Shown: piece after piece, positions 1-8,975 of the stretch
How positions within the stretch are numbered: the first letter of the stretch is position 1
Layout of the letters: each line of letters begins with the position of its first letter
Made by a program: the position numbers and the translations under genes
The notes under the pieces: generated by a model
Seen by the model: only the letters and a program-made list of their open reading frames with translations
The model's database searches: none
What the model was told of the DNA's origin: nothing
Assembly (NCBI RefSeq): GCF_005938105.1
Contig: NZ_VCPE01000003.1
Span: 186,001 to 250,000 of the forward strand
Origin: Brucella haematophila
GTDB lineage: Bacteria > Pseudomonadota > Alphaproteobacteria > Rhizobiales > Rhizobiaceae
DNA: 64,000 bases
Direction: 5' to 3'

Positions 1-2201
1 TCCAAGCGTGAAGCGAACTCGTCTTGCGCACGGCTCCGCCGAAGACGCTGTTCTTCCATCCGCTCTAGCGCGCTTTCCTGTTCCTTCATGGAAGATAACG
101 CGGTTTCGCGAGCTGTCGTAGCAGTTTCGCGAGCTGTCTTTCGTGCAGTTTCCCGTCTTGTGAGAACATCAGCACGACTTGTGATAAGCTCGGCAAGACG
201 GGTAGCCTCGCGATGTTCTTCCGGGATATCGGATAGCATTTCTTCAAGGCGCACTCGCGCAGTTGCCAGTTCCGTTTCCGCCGTCTGAAGTGCAGAGCGA
301 TGTTGATCGCGGATTTTTTCATCCGCAACTATTCGCTCTTCTGTCTCTTCCAATTGCCCTTCGGCACGAGCGATGTCCAGAACAGGGCCAAGCGCTTCGA
401 TATCATGTTTTATCGTGGCAAGTTCTGCCCGCAGTTCCACCAATGGGCGCTCGGAAGGATTCAGTTCAGCCAAGCGCTTCTGCCGTTCAACCAGGATACT
501 TTGCGCTGACACAAGAGTTGCATGCGTACTGCGCTCGGCTGATTGCCGCTGTTCCCAAAGTTCCTTCGTCTGACGAAAAGCGGCATCCAGCCCTGCGTGA
601 TGCGGGCTGCCGGTTGCAGGTATCGGATGATCACTGGCGCCACAAACCGGGCAAGGCTCTCCGGGAACGAGTTTGCTCGCCAGATGCAGAGCTTGTGCGC
701 TGGAAAGTTGCCGCTCCGCTTCGATAAAGGCGCTTTTCGCTTCGCTTGCGGATTCCTGCTCTCCGAGATGACGCGCAGATAGTGTATCGACCAGCGCCTT
801 TGACGATGCGACGTCGGCGTGAACTTTCTCAACGACCTCAGCTTGCGTAATTGCATGTTCGAGTTGAGTGCGTTTTGTGAGCAGTTCCTGTCGCTTGCTC
901 GCAGTCAGGCGAGCTGCTTTCAACCCATCTTGCTGCCTTTGCTTGCGAGCGAGGAGAGCGGTAATTGCATCCAGGCTCTTTTGCAGAGACGCTTGGCTTT
1001 TTCCGCGTTGATCGGTTGCCTGTGCAATGGCTTGCGATATGGCGATGGAGCGCTCAAGTGTTTGCTGGTGACGCTGCATCGTTTCAATTTCACGTCGAAA
1101 TTGGTCAATTTCGCTGGCCTTGGCCTCCTCATTCTCATGTACAGCCCGGGCGCGTATTTCAGCTGCGGTTGCAGCGGCAAGTTTTTGAACCGATACACTA
1201 AGGGCAGTTTCTGCTGCAGCCAGCTCTGTTGTTGTCTCCAATACATGCCGTTCGACATCGAGCAACAGACGAGCACGCTCGGCGGATTGCAGCTTTTTGG
1301 CGATAGCGTCAATCTCGGAAGCCTGTTGCTGTAGAGCAGTTACCTCATTCGAGGCCTTGATGGCTGTCTCAAACAGACGATCCAGTGCTTTCGCGGCCTC
1401 AAGCGCTGCATACGCTTTCTTCTGGGCCTCTCGTTGGTTTATTTCAACTTTCGCAAGATCTGAGTAAGAGGTTTCACTTTCTTCGATGCCCGACTTGAGA
1501 GCGTCGAGGCTTTCAAAGCCTTCTGCATTCAGCCGACGCGCAAATACTTCCCGTTCCGTGCGAAACTGTCGCTCGACGGCTTCGGCATCCGCTTTCATCC
1601 GCGCTGCCAGCCGGCGGTATAGGGAAACATCGAACAGATCGCGCAAGATGCCAAGACGCGCCTTGGTATCGGCGGCGAGAAAAGCTTCAAACCGCCCCTG
1701 CGGTAAAAGCACTATCTGCCGGAACTGGTCGGCACCATAGCCAAGCAAATCCTCAATGGCTTTTCCAACTGGGCCGACTTTCTTTTCTTCAATCACTTTG
1801 CCCGGACGCTCCGGGGTGATGTCATCGAGCGCCATGCCTGTTGCATCGAACAGCCAGGCTTCATGCGGATCTCTGGTTTCGCCATTCCCGCGTTGCTTTG
1901 GTCGGGACTGCTCAGGTCGGCGGCGGACGACGTAACGGCGGTCCGCAATATCGAACACAAACTCGACTTCGGTCGGACGGTTTGCGTCAGCATTATCGGA
2001 CCGCAGGCTTGGCGTTTCCTGCTCTGCCTTCGCGGCTTCACCGAAGAGAGCGAAAGTCATGGCGCTGAAAATTGTCGATTTGCCGGAACCGGTCTGGCCA
2101 TAAATGCCGAAAAGACCAGCATCTACGGCATCGCGGAAATCGATGGTCTCTTGCTCGCTATATGGCCCGAAGGCCTGCATTGTCAGCCGAACGGGTTTCA
2201 T
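1..2201 (-). CDS. sbcC: Exonuclease subunit SbcC (partial, C-terminus beyond window)
   Basis: SMC-like ATPase subunit of the SbcCD nuclease (bacterial Rad50), which opens hairpins and trims DNA ends. The frame stays open from the ATG at 2201 to the left edge, so only about 733 N-terminal residues are present and the second ATPase half is missing. Visible: N-terminus MKPVRLTMQAFGPYS, Walker A GQTGSGKST at about residues 34-42, the ABC-type LLPQGRFEAFL segment near residue 165, then long Glu/Arg/Ala-rich coiled coil. The zinc-hook motif CPVC (in GEPCPVCGASDHP) lies in the middle of the coiled coil, as in Rad50/SbcC. The ATG overlaps the sbcD stop as ATGA, so the two are almost certainly translationally coupled. 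Family assignment is secure. Confidence 0.95.
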   Translation of the reverse strand, partial: MKPVRLTMQAFGPYSEQETIDFRDAVDAGLFGIYGQTGSGKSTIFSAMTFALFGEAAKAEQETPSLRSDNADANRPTEVEFVFDIADRRYVVRRRPEQSRPKQRGNGETRDPHEAWLFDATGMALDDITPERPGKVIEEKKVGPVGKAIEDLLGYGADQFRQIVLLPQGRFEAFLAADTKARLGILRDLFDVSLYRRLAARMKADAEAVERQFRTEREVFARRLNAEGFESLDALKSGIEESETSYSDLAKVEINQREAQKKAYAALEAAKALDRLFETAIKASNEVTALQQQASEIDAIAKKLQSAERARLLLDVERHVLETTTELAAAETALSVSVQKLAAATAAEIRARAVHENEEAKASEIDQFRREIETMQRHQQTLERSIAISQAIAQATDQRGKSQASLQKSLDAITALLARKQRQQDGLKAARLTASKRQELLTKRTQLEHAITQAEVVEKVHADVASSKALVDTLSARHLGEQESASEAKSAFIEAERQLSSAQALHLASKLVPGEPCPVCGASDHPIPATGSPHHAGLDAAFRQTKELWEQRQSAERSTHATLVSAQSILVERQKRLAELNPSERPLVELRAELATIKHDIEALGPVLDIARAEGQLEETEERIVADEKIRDQHRSALQTAETELATARVRLEEMLSDIPEEHREATRLAELITSRADVLTRRETARKTARETATTARETALSSMKEQESALERMEEQRLRRSRAQDEFASRL

Positions 2202-3340
2202 GCCGTGCCCTCCGACTGATGCAGATCGCTCAAGGCTGTTTCAACGACATCGCGCTCCGTTTCCGTGATTGGATCAGCACGAACCTGTTCGACAAAGGCC
2301 GCAACCAGATCCATTGGTTTGATCGCCTGAAAGTCAGAGATCGAAAGGGATTTTTGCGCAATGGAACGCTCGTCGCGCTGGTATGTCAGCTGGCAAGCGT
2401 TTGGAAACACCTCGCGCAGCCGCTTCATGGCCTCGATAATTGGTGTCTCGTCGGTCAAAATGGCTTTAATGAAATCGTCCGACCGAGGGAAAGCAAGAAG
2501 CTCCGCGTGCCGTCCTTTCAGGATCCGTACCTGCCTGATGGGCTGAAACGGAATTTCCTCGATCGTCACTGCGCCGTCAGCATCAATCTCGACGAGATTC
2601 ATGGATTTCACATGGTCCGCTTCATCGAAGCCAAAGGCGAGGGGGGCACCGGAATAGCGAATGTGATCGCCGCCCGCTGTTTGCGGACGATGCAAATGTC
2701 CCAGCGCTACATAGGAAGCGCCAGAAAAGATATCCGGATTGACGGTTTCAATGCCGCCAACGCGAGCAAGTGGCCGCTCCGCGTCGCTTGGCTCTGCACC
2801 AGCCACAAAAGCATGGGCCAGTATGACCCAACGTGCGCCATCGGGTACATGCTTCCGTGCCGCTGCAACCTGCGCTTTCAAGACATCTTCAGGCGTGGCC
2901 AGTGTTTCGTCGCCAAAGCACTCGCGTGCGGCATATTCATAGGAAAATGGCAGGCCGGAAAAGACGACGGGCCCGTGATCGTCATGAAGCACAAACGGAC
3001 GTTCATCGGCAGAGATCATTCCGCGGATGATGCCCCGTCTGGTGTCGGTCAGCACCGACATGGATTCAATCCTGTCGGCGGAATCGTGGTTCCCGGCAAT
3101 CAGCAAAACGGCTGCATCTGTCTCCTTTGAAATGCGCCGCATGAACGTATTGAACTGGCGCACCGCTGTTGCCGGAGGTGCTGCGCGATCAAAAATGTCG
3201 CCCGCGATGATGAGAGCATTTGGCTGATGAACGTGGACCGCCTCGACAATCTGATCGAGAACCGCGCCGTGGTCCGCTTCCAGGGATATTCCATTGAATT
3301 GCCGACCCAGATGCAAATCAGCCGTGTGAAGAAATTTCAT
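2198..3340 (-). CDS. sbcD: Exonuclease subunit SbcD
   Basis: Mre11-type metallophosphoesterase nuclease subunit of SbcCD, 380 residues, the usual length. The metal-binding motifs appear in order: HTADLHLG near residue 5, AGDIFD near 46, AGNHD near 82 and LGHLHRPQ near 213. These are the phosphodiesterase signatures that hold two Mn ions. The C-terminal part is the SbcC-binding/capping region. It is the first gene of a two-gene operon, with its stop overlapping the sbcC start by 4 bp. The start at 3340 gives the canonical MKFLHTADLHLG N-terminus. The complex would act on DNA ends and palindromes in the cytoplasm. No oddities seen. Confidence 0.96.
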   Translation of the reverse strand: MKFLHTADLHLGRQFNGISLEADHGAVLDQIVEAVHVHQPNALIIAGDIFDRAAPPATAVRQFNTFMRRISKETDAAVLLIAGNHDSADRIESMSVLTDTRRGIIRGMISADERPFVLHDDHGPVVFSGLPFSYEYAARECFGDETLATPEDVLKAQVAAARKHVPDGARWVILAHAFVAGAEPSDAERPLARVGGIETVNPDIFSGASYVALGHLHRPQTAGGDHIRYSGAPLAFGFDEADHVKSMNLVEIDADGAVTIEEIPFQPIRQVRILKGRHAELLAFPRSDDFIKAILTDETPIIEAMKRLREVFPNACQLTYQRDERSIAQKSLSISDFQAIKPMDLVAAFVEQVRADPITETERDVVETALSDLHQSEGTA

Positions 3341-3434
3341 TCAAATCTCGTATGATTATTCCGGGCCCGACAGGCTGCCGATGGCACTGTCGACTTCATT
3401 AATAGCAATTTTCAAATTCCGCCAGCGGAGACAC

Positions 3435-3755
3435 TCAACCACCAGTACATGCCGACGTTTTGGCTTGACCAACACGCCACGATAACTGCCCCTGCGTGAT
3501 GGTCAGTGTGTGCTGGCCGTCTGAAAAACGCGTTCCTTTTTCTCCCACAGCGGCAAGCTCAATTGCCCGTTTGCCGTTCACCGAAACAGAAGCATGTTCG
3601 CCCATCAGCCTCACCGCCAGTTTCGTGCCGTCTTTGCAAACATAATGGCTGACGGGATATGGGTTTCCCGCCCCAATCGAAGCGCCAGTTGCAGAACTGA
3701 CGAAGCCGCCAAGCAGTAAAACGCTGGTCGTTGCTATCGACAGATTTTTAAGCAT
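3435..3755 (-). CDS. MliC-family lysozyme inhibitor-like exported protein
   Basis: A 106-residue protein with a clear N-terminal signal peptide (hydrophobic stretch TSVLLLGGFVSSATG at about 10-24). The mature part has the short beta-rich pattern of the MliC/PliC family: a YVCKDGTKLAVRL strand, an ALxxxGEKGTRFSDG turn and a C-terminal cysteine (SACTGG) that would pair with the cysteine of YVCKDG. There is no lipobox cysteine at the signal cleavage site, so a soluble periplasmic form is expected rather than a lipoprotein. A GGAG ribosome site sits 7 bases before the ATG. Members of this family inhibit C-type lysozyme; the exact target here is not shown. It stands alone. Confidence 0.75.
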   Translation of the reverse strand: MLKNLSIATTSVLLLGGFVSSATGASIGAGNPYPVSHYVCKDGTKLAVRLMGEHASVSVNGKRAIELAAVGEKGTRFSDGQHTLTITQGQLSWRVGQAKTSACTGG

Positions 3756-3958
3756 GGTGGTTCTCCAGATTGGGACCCTGCGGTCGGGGAAGTGACGAGC
3801 AGTTTTGATTGCTTCGGTGAAAATACCGCGCTCAGGCGACGTAGGTCAAATGCGCGACTATGGTCCTGCAACTTAAGAAAATGGCAATCGCCATTGTCGA
3901 TAAAAAGTCTATGCCGTAACAATAAATCCGGAAATTAAATAGAAGTCGGGGCTGTTGA

Positions 3959-4714
3959 ATGGTTACGATCTTTTCTCTTTCCGTCTACATGTCTTTCCTT
4001 GCCTTTGCCGCTCTGGGAGGGGCATTCTTTCTGTTCGGGCGAGGAATGCTGTATGTCTTTGCACATTATGCAAAACGTGACCCGCTCTCCATACCAATAG
4101 GTGCATTCATCGCTACAGTGGCGACGGCTTGGGCGCTTGCGCTTGGATTCGTGGCGGCGGATATCTGGGCGATTACGTCAAAGGCAAATCAGGCGACGAG
4201 CGATGAGCGGTCTGCAATCGTTCGGCTTGTCGGCATCGCGGATTCTCCAGAAATCGGGGCCGTTCCACTGCGTGAAGCTTTGATGCGATACCGAACTGCC
4301 GTTGTTGACGACGAATGGACCAAGAACATCAACCTGTCACCGGCTTCTTCCGTTGAAAAATCGCTCCAGACTATCCGCGACGTGATACTGAAGATGAGCA
4401 GGGAGAACATTCCGACACCTATCATTTCGCATCTTTTGAATGATCTTGATATTCTGCAAGACGCGAGAAGCATGCGGCTGTCTGTTGGCGCCACATCTGT
4501 CGATTCCTATAAATGGTATCTTGTTATTTCATTGACGATCATGACAATTATTACCATTGCTTCCACGCATTCGGATAGAATTCGTGCAGGACGCGTCGCT
4601 CTCCTCATATACACACTGAGCGCAACCTTGTGCTTATGGATATTGGCCATTCATGCCAATCCTTATCAAGGCCCAGCCAAGCTGGAACCGACCGTTCTAC
4701 TAACCTCACTATGA
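3959..4714 (+). CDS. Bestrophin-like (DUF4239-type) membrane protein
   Basis: A 251-residue integral membrane protein of unknown function. Hydrophobic segments lie at about 8-28, 46-68, 182-200 and 211-231, leaving a roughly 110-residue polar loop in the middle. That is two N-terminal and two C-terminal helices around a charged middle (SDERSAIVRLVGIAD, RYRTAVVDDEW), the layout of the DUF4239/bestrophin-like family. The family match is from recall of layout and sequence flavour, not a search. The gene is monocistronic, divergent from the MliC-like gene, with about 140 bp before the next gene. Confidence 0.6.
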   Translation: MVTIFSLSVYMSFLAFAALGGAFFLFGRGMLYVFAHYAKRDPLSIPIGAFIATVATAWALALGFVAADIWAITSKANQATSDERSAIVRLVGIADSPEIGAVPLREALMRYRTAVVDDEWTKNINLSPASSVEKSLQTIRDVILKMSRENIPTPIISHLLNDLDILQDARSMRLSVGATSVDSYKWYLVISLTIMTIITIASTHSDRIRAGRVALLIYTLSATLCLWILAIHANPYQGPAKLEPTVLLTSL

Positions 4715-4855
4715 TGGGCCCTTCATCCGCCTTGTGATCTGGTTGTGCGTCTTGTGCGCACTGCCCTTGCTTGGTTTAAAGTCCAATAATAAATGGCAGC
4801 GCTGTGTATCGCGCCGCCATTCTTAAGCGTTTCAGCAGAGGTAGGCTCGGCCAAT

Positions 4856-6007
4856 TCAGTTTTTGGTAGGTCGGTCTTGCCGGACGAATTCACTAATAGC
4901 CTGATATGTCGCTTTGGCTTCCTGCGGCACCAGGTTTTCCAGCATGAGATAGGCGTGCACCACGTCTGGAAAGTGTACGTGTTCTACTGGGATGCCATCG
5001 GCTTTCAACCGGGCCACAAAAGCAAAATCCTCATCACGCAGCGGGTCAAGGCCACCGCTGAACAATAGCACCGGGGGCCACGCTTTTGTCACCGACATGT
5101 TAAGCGGGGAATGCACAATACGGTCTTCGTTATGTTGAAAGTATTGATCGAAGTACCATCGCACTTTCGCCTCATCCAGCAGTTTCCCTGTGCCGTTCTC
5201 TTTTACCGAGGGCCAGCTGAGTGTGTAATCGAGGCTCGGATAAATAAGGACAAGACGATTGATAAGGTCAGGCTGGGAGGTTTGCATCTCTGCGGTCAAG
5301 GTGGCGCTAAACGCCCCTCCGCCGCTGTCGCCGACCAGCGTGAGTTGATGCTGATAGGGGATGTTCTGTTGATCCAGCAGATGATAGGCCTGTAAGAGAA
5401 CGGCACGTGCATCGTCCAGCCCCGCCGGAAATGGGTTTTCCGGTGCCCGCCGATAATCAACAGCGATTACGGTGTTACCAGTGCTTACGGCCAGGTGACG
5501 AGCCACAGGGTCATACACATTGACCGATCCGCTAAGATGTCCGCCGCCGTGAATAAAGAACAGAACGCCCGGCGCCTTCTCATCGCTCTGTCCCGCTGAG
5601 GTCGATGTCGGTTTGCTGGCGTTGTTTTGGTAGATACGGACCGGAATGCGTCGACCGTCCGCTTCGACATCCACATTAACCACCGTCAGATTTTCAGCCG
5701 GAGGCGTGGTGTATTGATGTGTCAATTGCGCTAGCCCCTCGCGGGTGCTGAGGGTATCAAAGTGAGATACAGGCTTGGTTGCATGCTCAGCCAGAAAAGT
5801 CGCAAGGGCAGGCGGTGGAGCAGCGGTTAGAGCGCCGTGTTCTTGCTGCCATTGCTTCGCATATTGCTGTTGATCTGTTTGTATAGTGGCGGCATGCGCG
5901 ACGCCGGACAACAGGCAGGCCGTCAATGCGATGGTCACCGGTAAGCGGCATCTTATGTATTGGGTTAAAGGAGAAAAATATTGATTTCTTCTAATAGGCT
6001 CTTTCAT
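4856..6007 (-). CDS. Exported alpha/beta hydrolase, HSL-type esterase
   Basis: A 383-residue secreted hydrolase of the hormone-sensitive-lipase group. A long signal peptide ends near residue 39 (TACLLSGVAHA). The oxyanion-hole motif FFIHGGGH is near residue 153, the nucleophile elbow GDSGGG near 227, an Asp in GGLDPLRDED near 315 and the His in VVHAYLM near 347, so the Ser-Asp-His triad is complete. It probably cleaves short-chain esters in the periplasm; the natural substrate is unknown. It is on the same strand as the SDR and acetoacetate decarboxylase genes to its right, 80 bp away, and may be cotranscribed with them. The base composition of this trio seems lower in GC than the urt region, which hints at transfer. 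Confidence 0.85.
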   Translation of the reverse strand: MKEPIRRNQYFSPLTQYIRCRLPVTIALTACLLSGVAHAATIQTDQQQYAKQWQQEHGALTAAPPPALATFLAEHATKPVSHFDTLSTREGLAQLTHQYTTPPAENLTVVNVDVEADGRRIPVRIYQNNASKPTSTSAGQSDEKAPGVLFFIHGGGHLSGSVNVYDPVARHLAVSTGNTVIAVDYRRAPENPFPAGLDDARAVLLQAYHLLDQQNIPYQHQLTLVGDSGGGAFSATLTAEMQTSQPDLINRLVLIYPSLDYTLSWPSVKENGTGKLLDEAKVRWYFDQYFQHNEDRIVHSPLNMSVTKAWPPVLLFSGGLDPLRDEDFAFVARLKADGIPVEHVHFPDVVHAYLMLENLVPQEAKATYQAISEFVRQDRPTKN

Positions 6008-6087
6008 TACTCATCCTCTGGTGAATGCTATGATGAGAAGCAGTTTGGTGAACACGCATGTCAGTTTCTTGATCAAAACTATCCACG

Positions 6088-6864
6088 TTATTCCATCATC
6101 CAGCCGTGACTCACGAGCAGGGATTGCCCTGTTAGTGCGTTTGTTTCAAAGTCACCCAGAAAAACCGCGACATCTGCAATGTCTTTCTCTGTCGTAAACT
6201 CGCCGTCAACGGTTTCTGACAGCATCATCTTGATGACGTCCTCTTCCGAGATACCCAATTCGGCAGCTTGCTGCGGGATTTGCTTGTCGACCAGCGGGGT
6301 ACGGACGTAACCCGGGCAGATCATGTTGGCCCTTACGCCCCGCGCTGCACCTTCTTTGGCCACAACACGACATAATCCGAGAAGCCCGTGCTTTGCCGTT
6401 ACATAGGGCGCCTTCAACCTGGAGGCTGTTTTAGCGTGCGCAGATCCCATATAGATGATGCTGCCCTGCTTTTGGGAGTACATATGCCTAAGGCATGCAC
6501 GCGTGGTTAAAAACGCGCCATCCAGATGGACGGCCAGCATCTTTTTCCATTCAGCCAGTGTGAATTCTTCAACTGGTCGAACGATCTGGATTCCCGCATT
6601 ACTAATAAGAATATCAATCCTACCGAAATGAGCGACGGCATCTTTTACAGCGGTATCGACTTGTTCTTCATCCGACACGTCCATGATAGTGCCAAAAGCC
6701 TCTCCTCCCAGAGCTTTTATGTCTTCCACGGTCCTGGCAACTGCGTCCGGCGACAGATCGGAAACGACGACTTTCGCTCCTTCCTGAGCGTATCGCAACG
6801 CAATACTTCTGCCCAAGCCGCTACCAGAGCCGGTAATGAGCGCAACTTTGTTTTTCAAAGACAT
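6088..6864 (-). CDS. 3-hydroxybutyrate dehydrogenase-like short-chain dehydrogenase
   Basis: Classical SDR of 258 residues when started at 6864, where an AAAGGAATA ribosome site precedes ATG and the product begins MSLKNKVALITG; a longer upstream frame is less likely. The NAD-binding motif TGSGSGLG is at about 10-17, NAG of SNAGIQ near 88, Ser of MGSAHAKT near 139 and the catalytic YVTAK near 152. The C-terminal VSHGWMME matches the D-3-hydroxybutyrate dehydrogenase subgroup, which interconverts 3-hydroxybutyrate and acetoacetate with NAD. The acetoacetate decarboxylase gene upstream on the same strand supports this substrate. The subgroup is an inference; membership of the SDR family is certain. 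Confidence 0.85.
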   Translation of the reverse strand: MSLKNKVALITGSGSGLGRSIALRYAQEGAKVVVSDLSPDAVARTVEDIKALGGEAFGTIMDVSDEEQVDTAVKDAVAHFGRIDILISNAGIQIVRPVEEFTLAEWKKMLAVHLDGAFLTTRACLRHMYSQKQGSIIYMGSAHAKTASRLKAPYVTAKHGLLGLCRVVAKEGAARGVRANMICPGYVRTPLVDKQIPQQAAELGISEEDVIKMMLSETVDGEFTTEKDIADVAVFLGDFETNALTGQSLLVSHGWMME

Positions 6865-6955
6865 GTCTACTATTCCTTTGAACAAATAATCAGAGCAAGG
6901 ATGTTGGATAACACCAACCGCACAGTACAACTTGGTTGATGTCAGTCATCCAGCG

Positions 6956-7693
6956 TCAGGCGAGGTAGTCATAAACGACGCGACCATGCATCAGGGTCAG
7001 GTCGGCGACGTAGTGACTTGCGGATAATACTTCTCGTACTGGTAGCTGTGAGACTGGTGCGAGTGCGTGTGGATGCAGTTCCAATGCGCCGGGTCCAGAC
7101 CAGGCTCCCTTCAGACGAATATCGCCCATGTGGTACTGAACCAGTTCGCAAATCCGCAGATTACCGTCCACATGCGGAATGATTTTGAGCAGGAAGCCGG
7201 GACGCTTCATATCGTCGAGCAGTTTCGCCTGTTCCATTTCCTGATATTTGTAACCCATGGTGCCAGTGGCAATACGCACTGGGCCGTAATCCAGAGTACC
7301 GATCAAGGTATCCTGAACTACCTCCAGACGAGGCTGTGCATATTTCTTGGGGAAGCCCCAGATCTCACGGCCACCCGCAATTGGTGCGTGGTCGTCCAAA
7401 TACATGGCGTGGGTGTAGCTGCCTTTGACACCATGAAGGCTAACCGGAATAACTTGTCCACTCTCAGTGTAGCTACCAAATCCGGCGGAATCTGGCATGC
7501 GAATAAATTCGTAATGTACAATGGGTTCATGGACCTCAAGCGGCTCAGGTACTACTGCCCGGAGAGCATCCATGTCCGTTCGGTAGGTTAAGACTAAAAA
7601 TTCCCGATTGTAGAAGCGAAACGGGCCCCGACCAAAGGCCGGGCTGGTTAGCGGCATGGCATAGGCCTGCTGGCGTATTCTATCAATGTCCAT
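6956..7693 (-). CDS. adc: Acetoacetate decarboxylase
   Basis: A 245-residue protein of the acetoacetate decarboxylase family, which turns acetoacetate into acetone and CO2 through a Schiff base on lysine. The hallmark [14 protein letters not shown] segment carries the adjacent Lys-Lys pair (about residues 114-115), of which the first is the Schiff-base lysine and the second lowers its pKa. The length matches the family. It is the first gene of the minus-strand group with the hydroxybutyrate dehydrogenase-like gene, 91 bp downstream. Together they suggest use or disposal of acetoacetate. No partner CoA-transferase is visible in the window. Confidence 0.92.
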   Translation of the reverse strand: MDIDRIRQQAYAMPLTSPAFGRGPFRFYNREFLVLTYRTDMDALRAVVPEPLEVHEPIVHYEFIRMPDSAGFGSYTESGQVIPVSLHGVKGSYTHAMYLDDHAPIAGGREIWGFPKKYAQPRLEVVQDTLIGTLDYGPVRIATGTMGYKYQEMEQAKLLDDMKRPGFLLKIIPHVDGNLRICELVQYHMGDIRLKGAWSGPGALELHPHALAPVSQLPVREVLSASHYVADLTLMHGRVVYDYLA

Positions 7694-8066
7694 ATCGGTC
7701 CTGATTATGAATGGTGAAAGACGGCTTCACCGCAAGCGCCTAAAAAGCGCGGTGATATTCAATCGGCGAAGCAAACAAATATTGCGGAGCCTTTGTTTTC
7801 GGTCATTATTTATAGTTCCCGCTTTTCTTTTATTCACGGGGAGGTTTATTGAAATAAAGATTTGATAATATTCGCGTATGAATTCTTTCTAAAGGATACA
7901 AAGCTAATATCGGATAAATTTAAGGAAATATACGCTGAAAATGAAGATAGAAAAATCACGAGTTTGTGTTGTATTTAATTTTACTAAAGTATGCGCGATG
8001 GATTTATGAGGTGAAATATATAATCGATCAATGCTATTTCAATAATAATAATTATTGAAAGATATT
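7694..8066. other. AT-rich intergenic region without a gene
   Basis: This 373-bp gap lies between the start of the acetoacetate decarboxylase gene and the stop of the response-regulator gene, both on the minus strand. It is strikingly AT-rich from about 7800 to 8060 compared with its surroundings. I find no convincing reading frame, RNA gene or strong hairpin. It must hold the promoter of the adc group, but no promoter can be assigned with confidence. Confidence 0.5.
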
Positions 8067-8975
8067 TTACTTATAAACAACTATAGTCGCCTTCACGGCT
8101 GCTGCTGCACGGTTCTCGACACCCAGTTTCACATAGATTTGCTCGAGGTGCTTATTCACGGTGCGAGCGCTCAGGTCGAGAATAGTGCCGATGTCACGAT
8201 TTGTCTTTCCGCGTGCGACCCAAAGCAACACATCGCTTTCTCGCGCCGTCAGGCCGAAATGGCGGCGCAACATATCCTGTTCGCCGGTTTCACTGATCGC
8301 CGTCAAGCGGAACAGAAACTCATTTGGGCCAGTAGAGCCAAGATGGGCCAGCTGCAACGAAATCTGGCCGTTGGCCGCGATGACTTCAGGCACATCATCA
8401 GCAATTTCGCGTCGGTTTCGCGCTTGAAGTCGCTCCGCGCATTTCTGCTGTAAAAGCACCTGACCCTTACCGTTGTCGCTGACACTATCCATCAGGCGCA
8501 CGGCTTGTGGGGTGGACCATAAAATTGTTCCGTCGCGGTCAACCGCAAAAAGATGCCGACCACTGGCATCAAGCGCCACACGTGCGCTTTGCACAGAGCG
8601 TGCATTGGTCAGGTGGACTTTTATGCGCGCGCGCAATTCATCGATATTGATCGGCTTGGTCAAATAATCGACCCCACCGGCTTCAAGCGCGTGAACGATA
8701 TGTTCGGTTTCGGTCAGGCCGGTCATGAAGACAATCGGTACTTGCGAGATGGCTGGATTTGCCTTGAGCTGCCGGCAGGTTTCGAAGCCGTCCATTCCCG
8801 GCATGACTGCATCCATCAGTATCATGTCCGGGGTGATACGTTCCGCAATGCCAAGGGCGGCAACGCCCGATGTCGCGATCAAAACGGAATATCCGGCCTG
8901 TTCCAGCGCTTCTGTCAGGAAGCCAAGCGTTTGGGGGGAGTCGTCAACGATGAGAACGGTATCGCGTACGGTCAT
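8067..8975 (-). CDS. Response regulator, receiver plus LuxR-type HTH
   Basis: A 302-residue two-component regulator. The N-terminal receiver (about 6-120) has the acidic pair in LIVDDSP, the phospho-acceptor Asp in MDAVMPGMDG near residue 56, the Thr of MTGL near 84 and the Lys of YLTKPIN near 107. A roughly 100-residue middle section resembles a PAS-like linker. The C-terminus (about 235-300) is a LuxR/NarL helix-turn-helix (LTARESDVLLWVARGKTNRD, TVNKHLEQIYVKLG). Its ATG overlaps the stop of the sensor kinase gene by 4 bp, so the pair is coupled. The likely target is the divergent urt operon, inferred from position only. Confidence 0.93.
   Translation of the reverse strand: MTVRDTVLIVDDSPQTLGFLTEALEQAGYSVLIATSGVAALGIAERITPDMILMDAVMPGMDGFETCRQLKANPAISQVPIVFMTGLTETEHIVHALEAGGVDYLTKPINIDELRARIKVHLTNARSVQSARVALDASGRHLFAVDRDGTILWSTPQAVRLMDSVSDNGKGQVLLQQKCAERLQARNRREIADDVPEVIAANGQISLQLAHLGSTGPNEFLFRLTAISETGEQDMLRRHFGLTARESDVLLWVARGKTNRDIGTILDLSARTVNKHLEQIYVKLGVENRAAAAVKATIVVYK

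Noticed and set aside
2072-3130. Plus-strand 352-codon frame antisense to sbcD
   Set aside because: It runs opposite to a gene with all metallophosphoesterase motifs and its product is low-quality, Arg/Cys-scattered sequence with no domain.
3734-3922. Minus-strand 62-codon frame upstream of the MliC-like gene
   Set aside because: It overlaps the MliC-like start and lacks a ribosome site or known motif.
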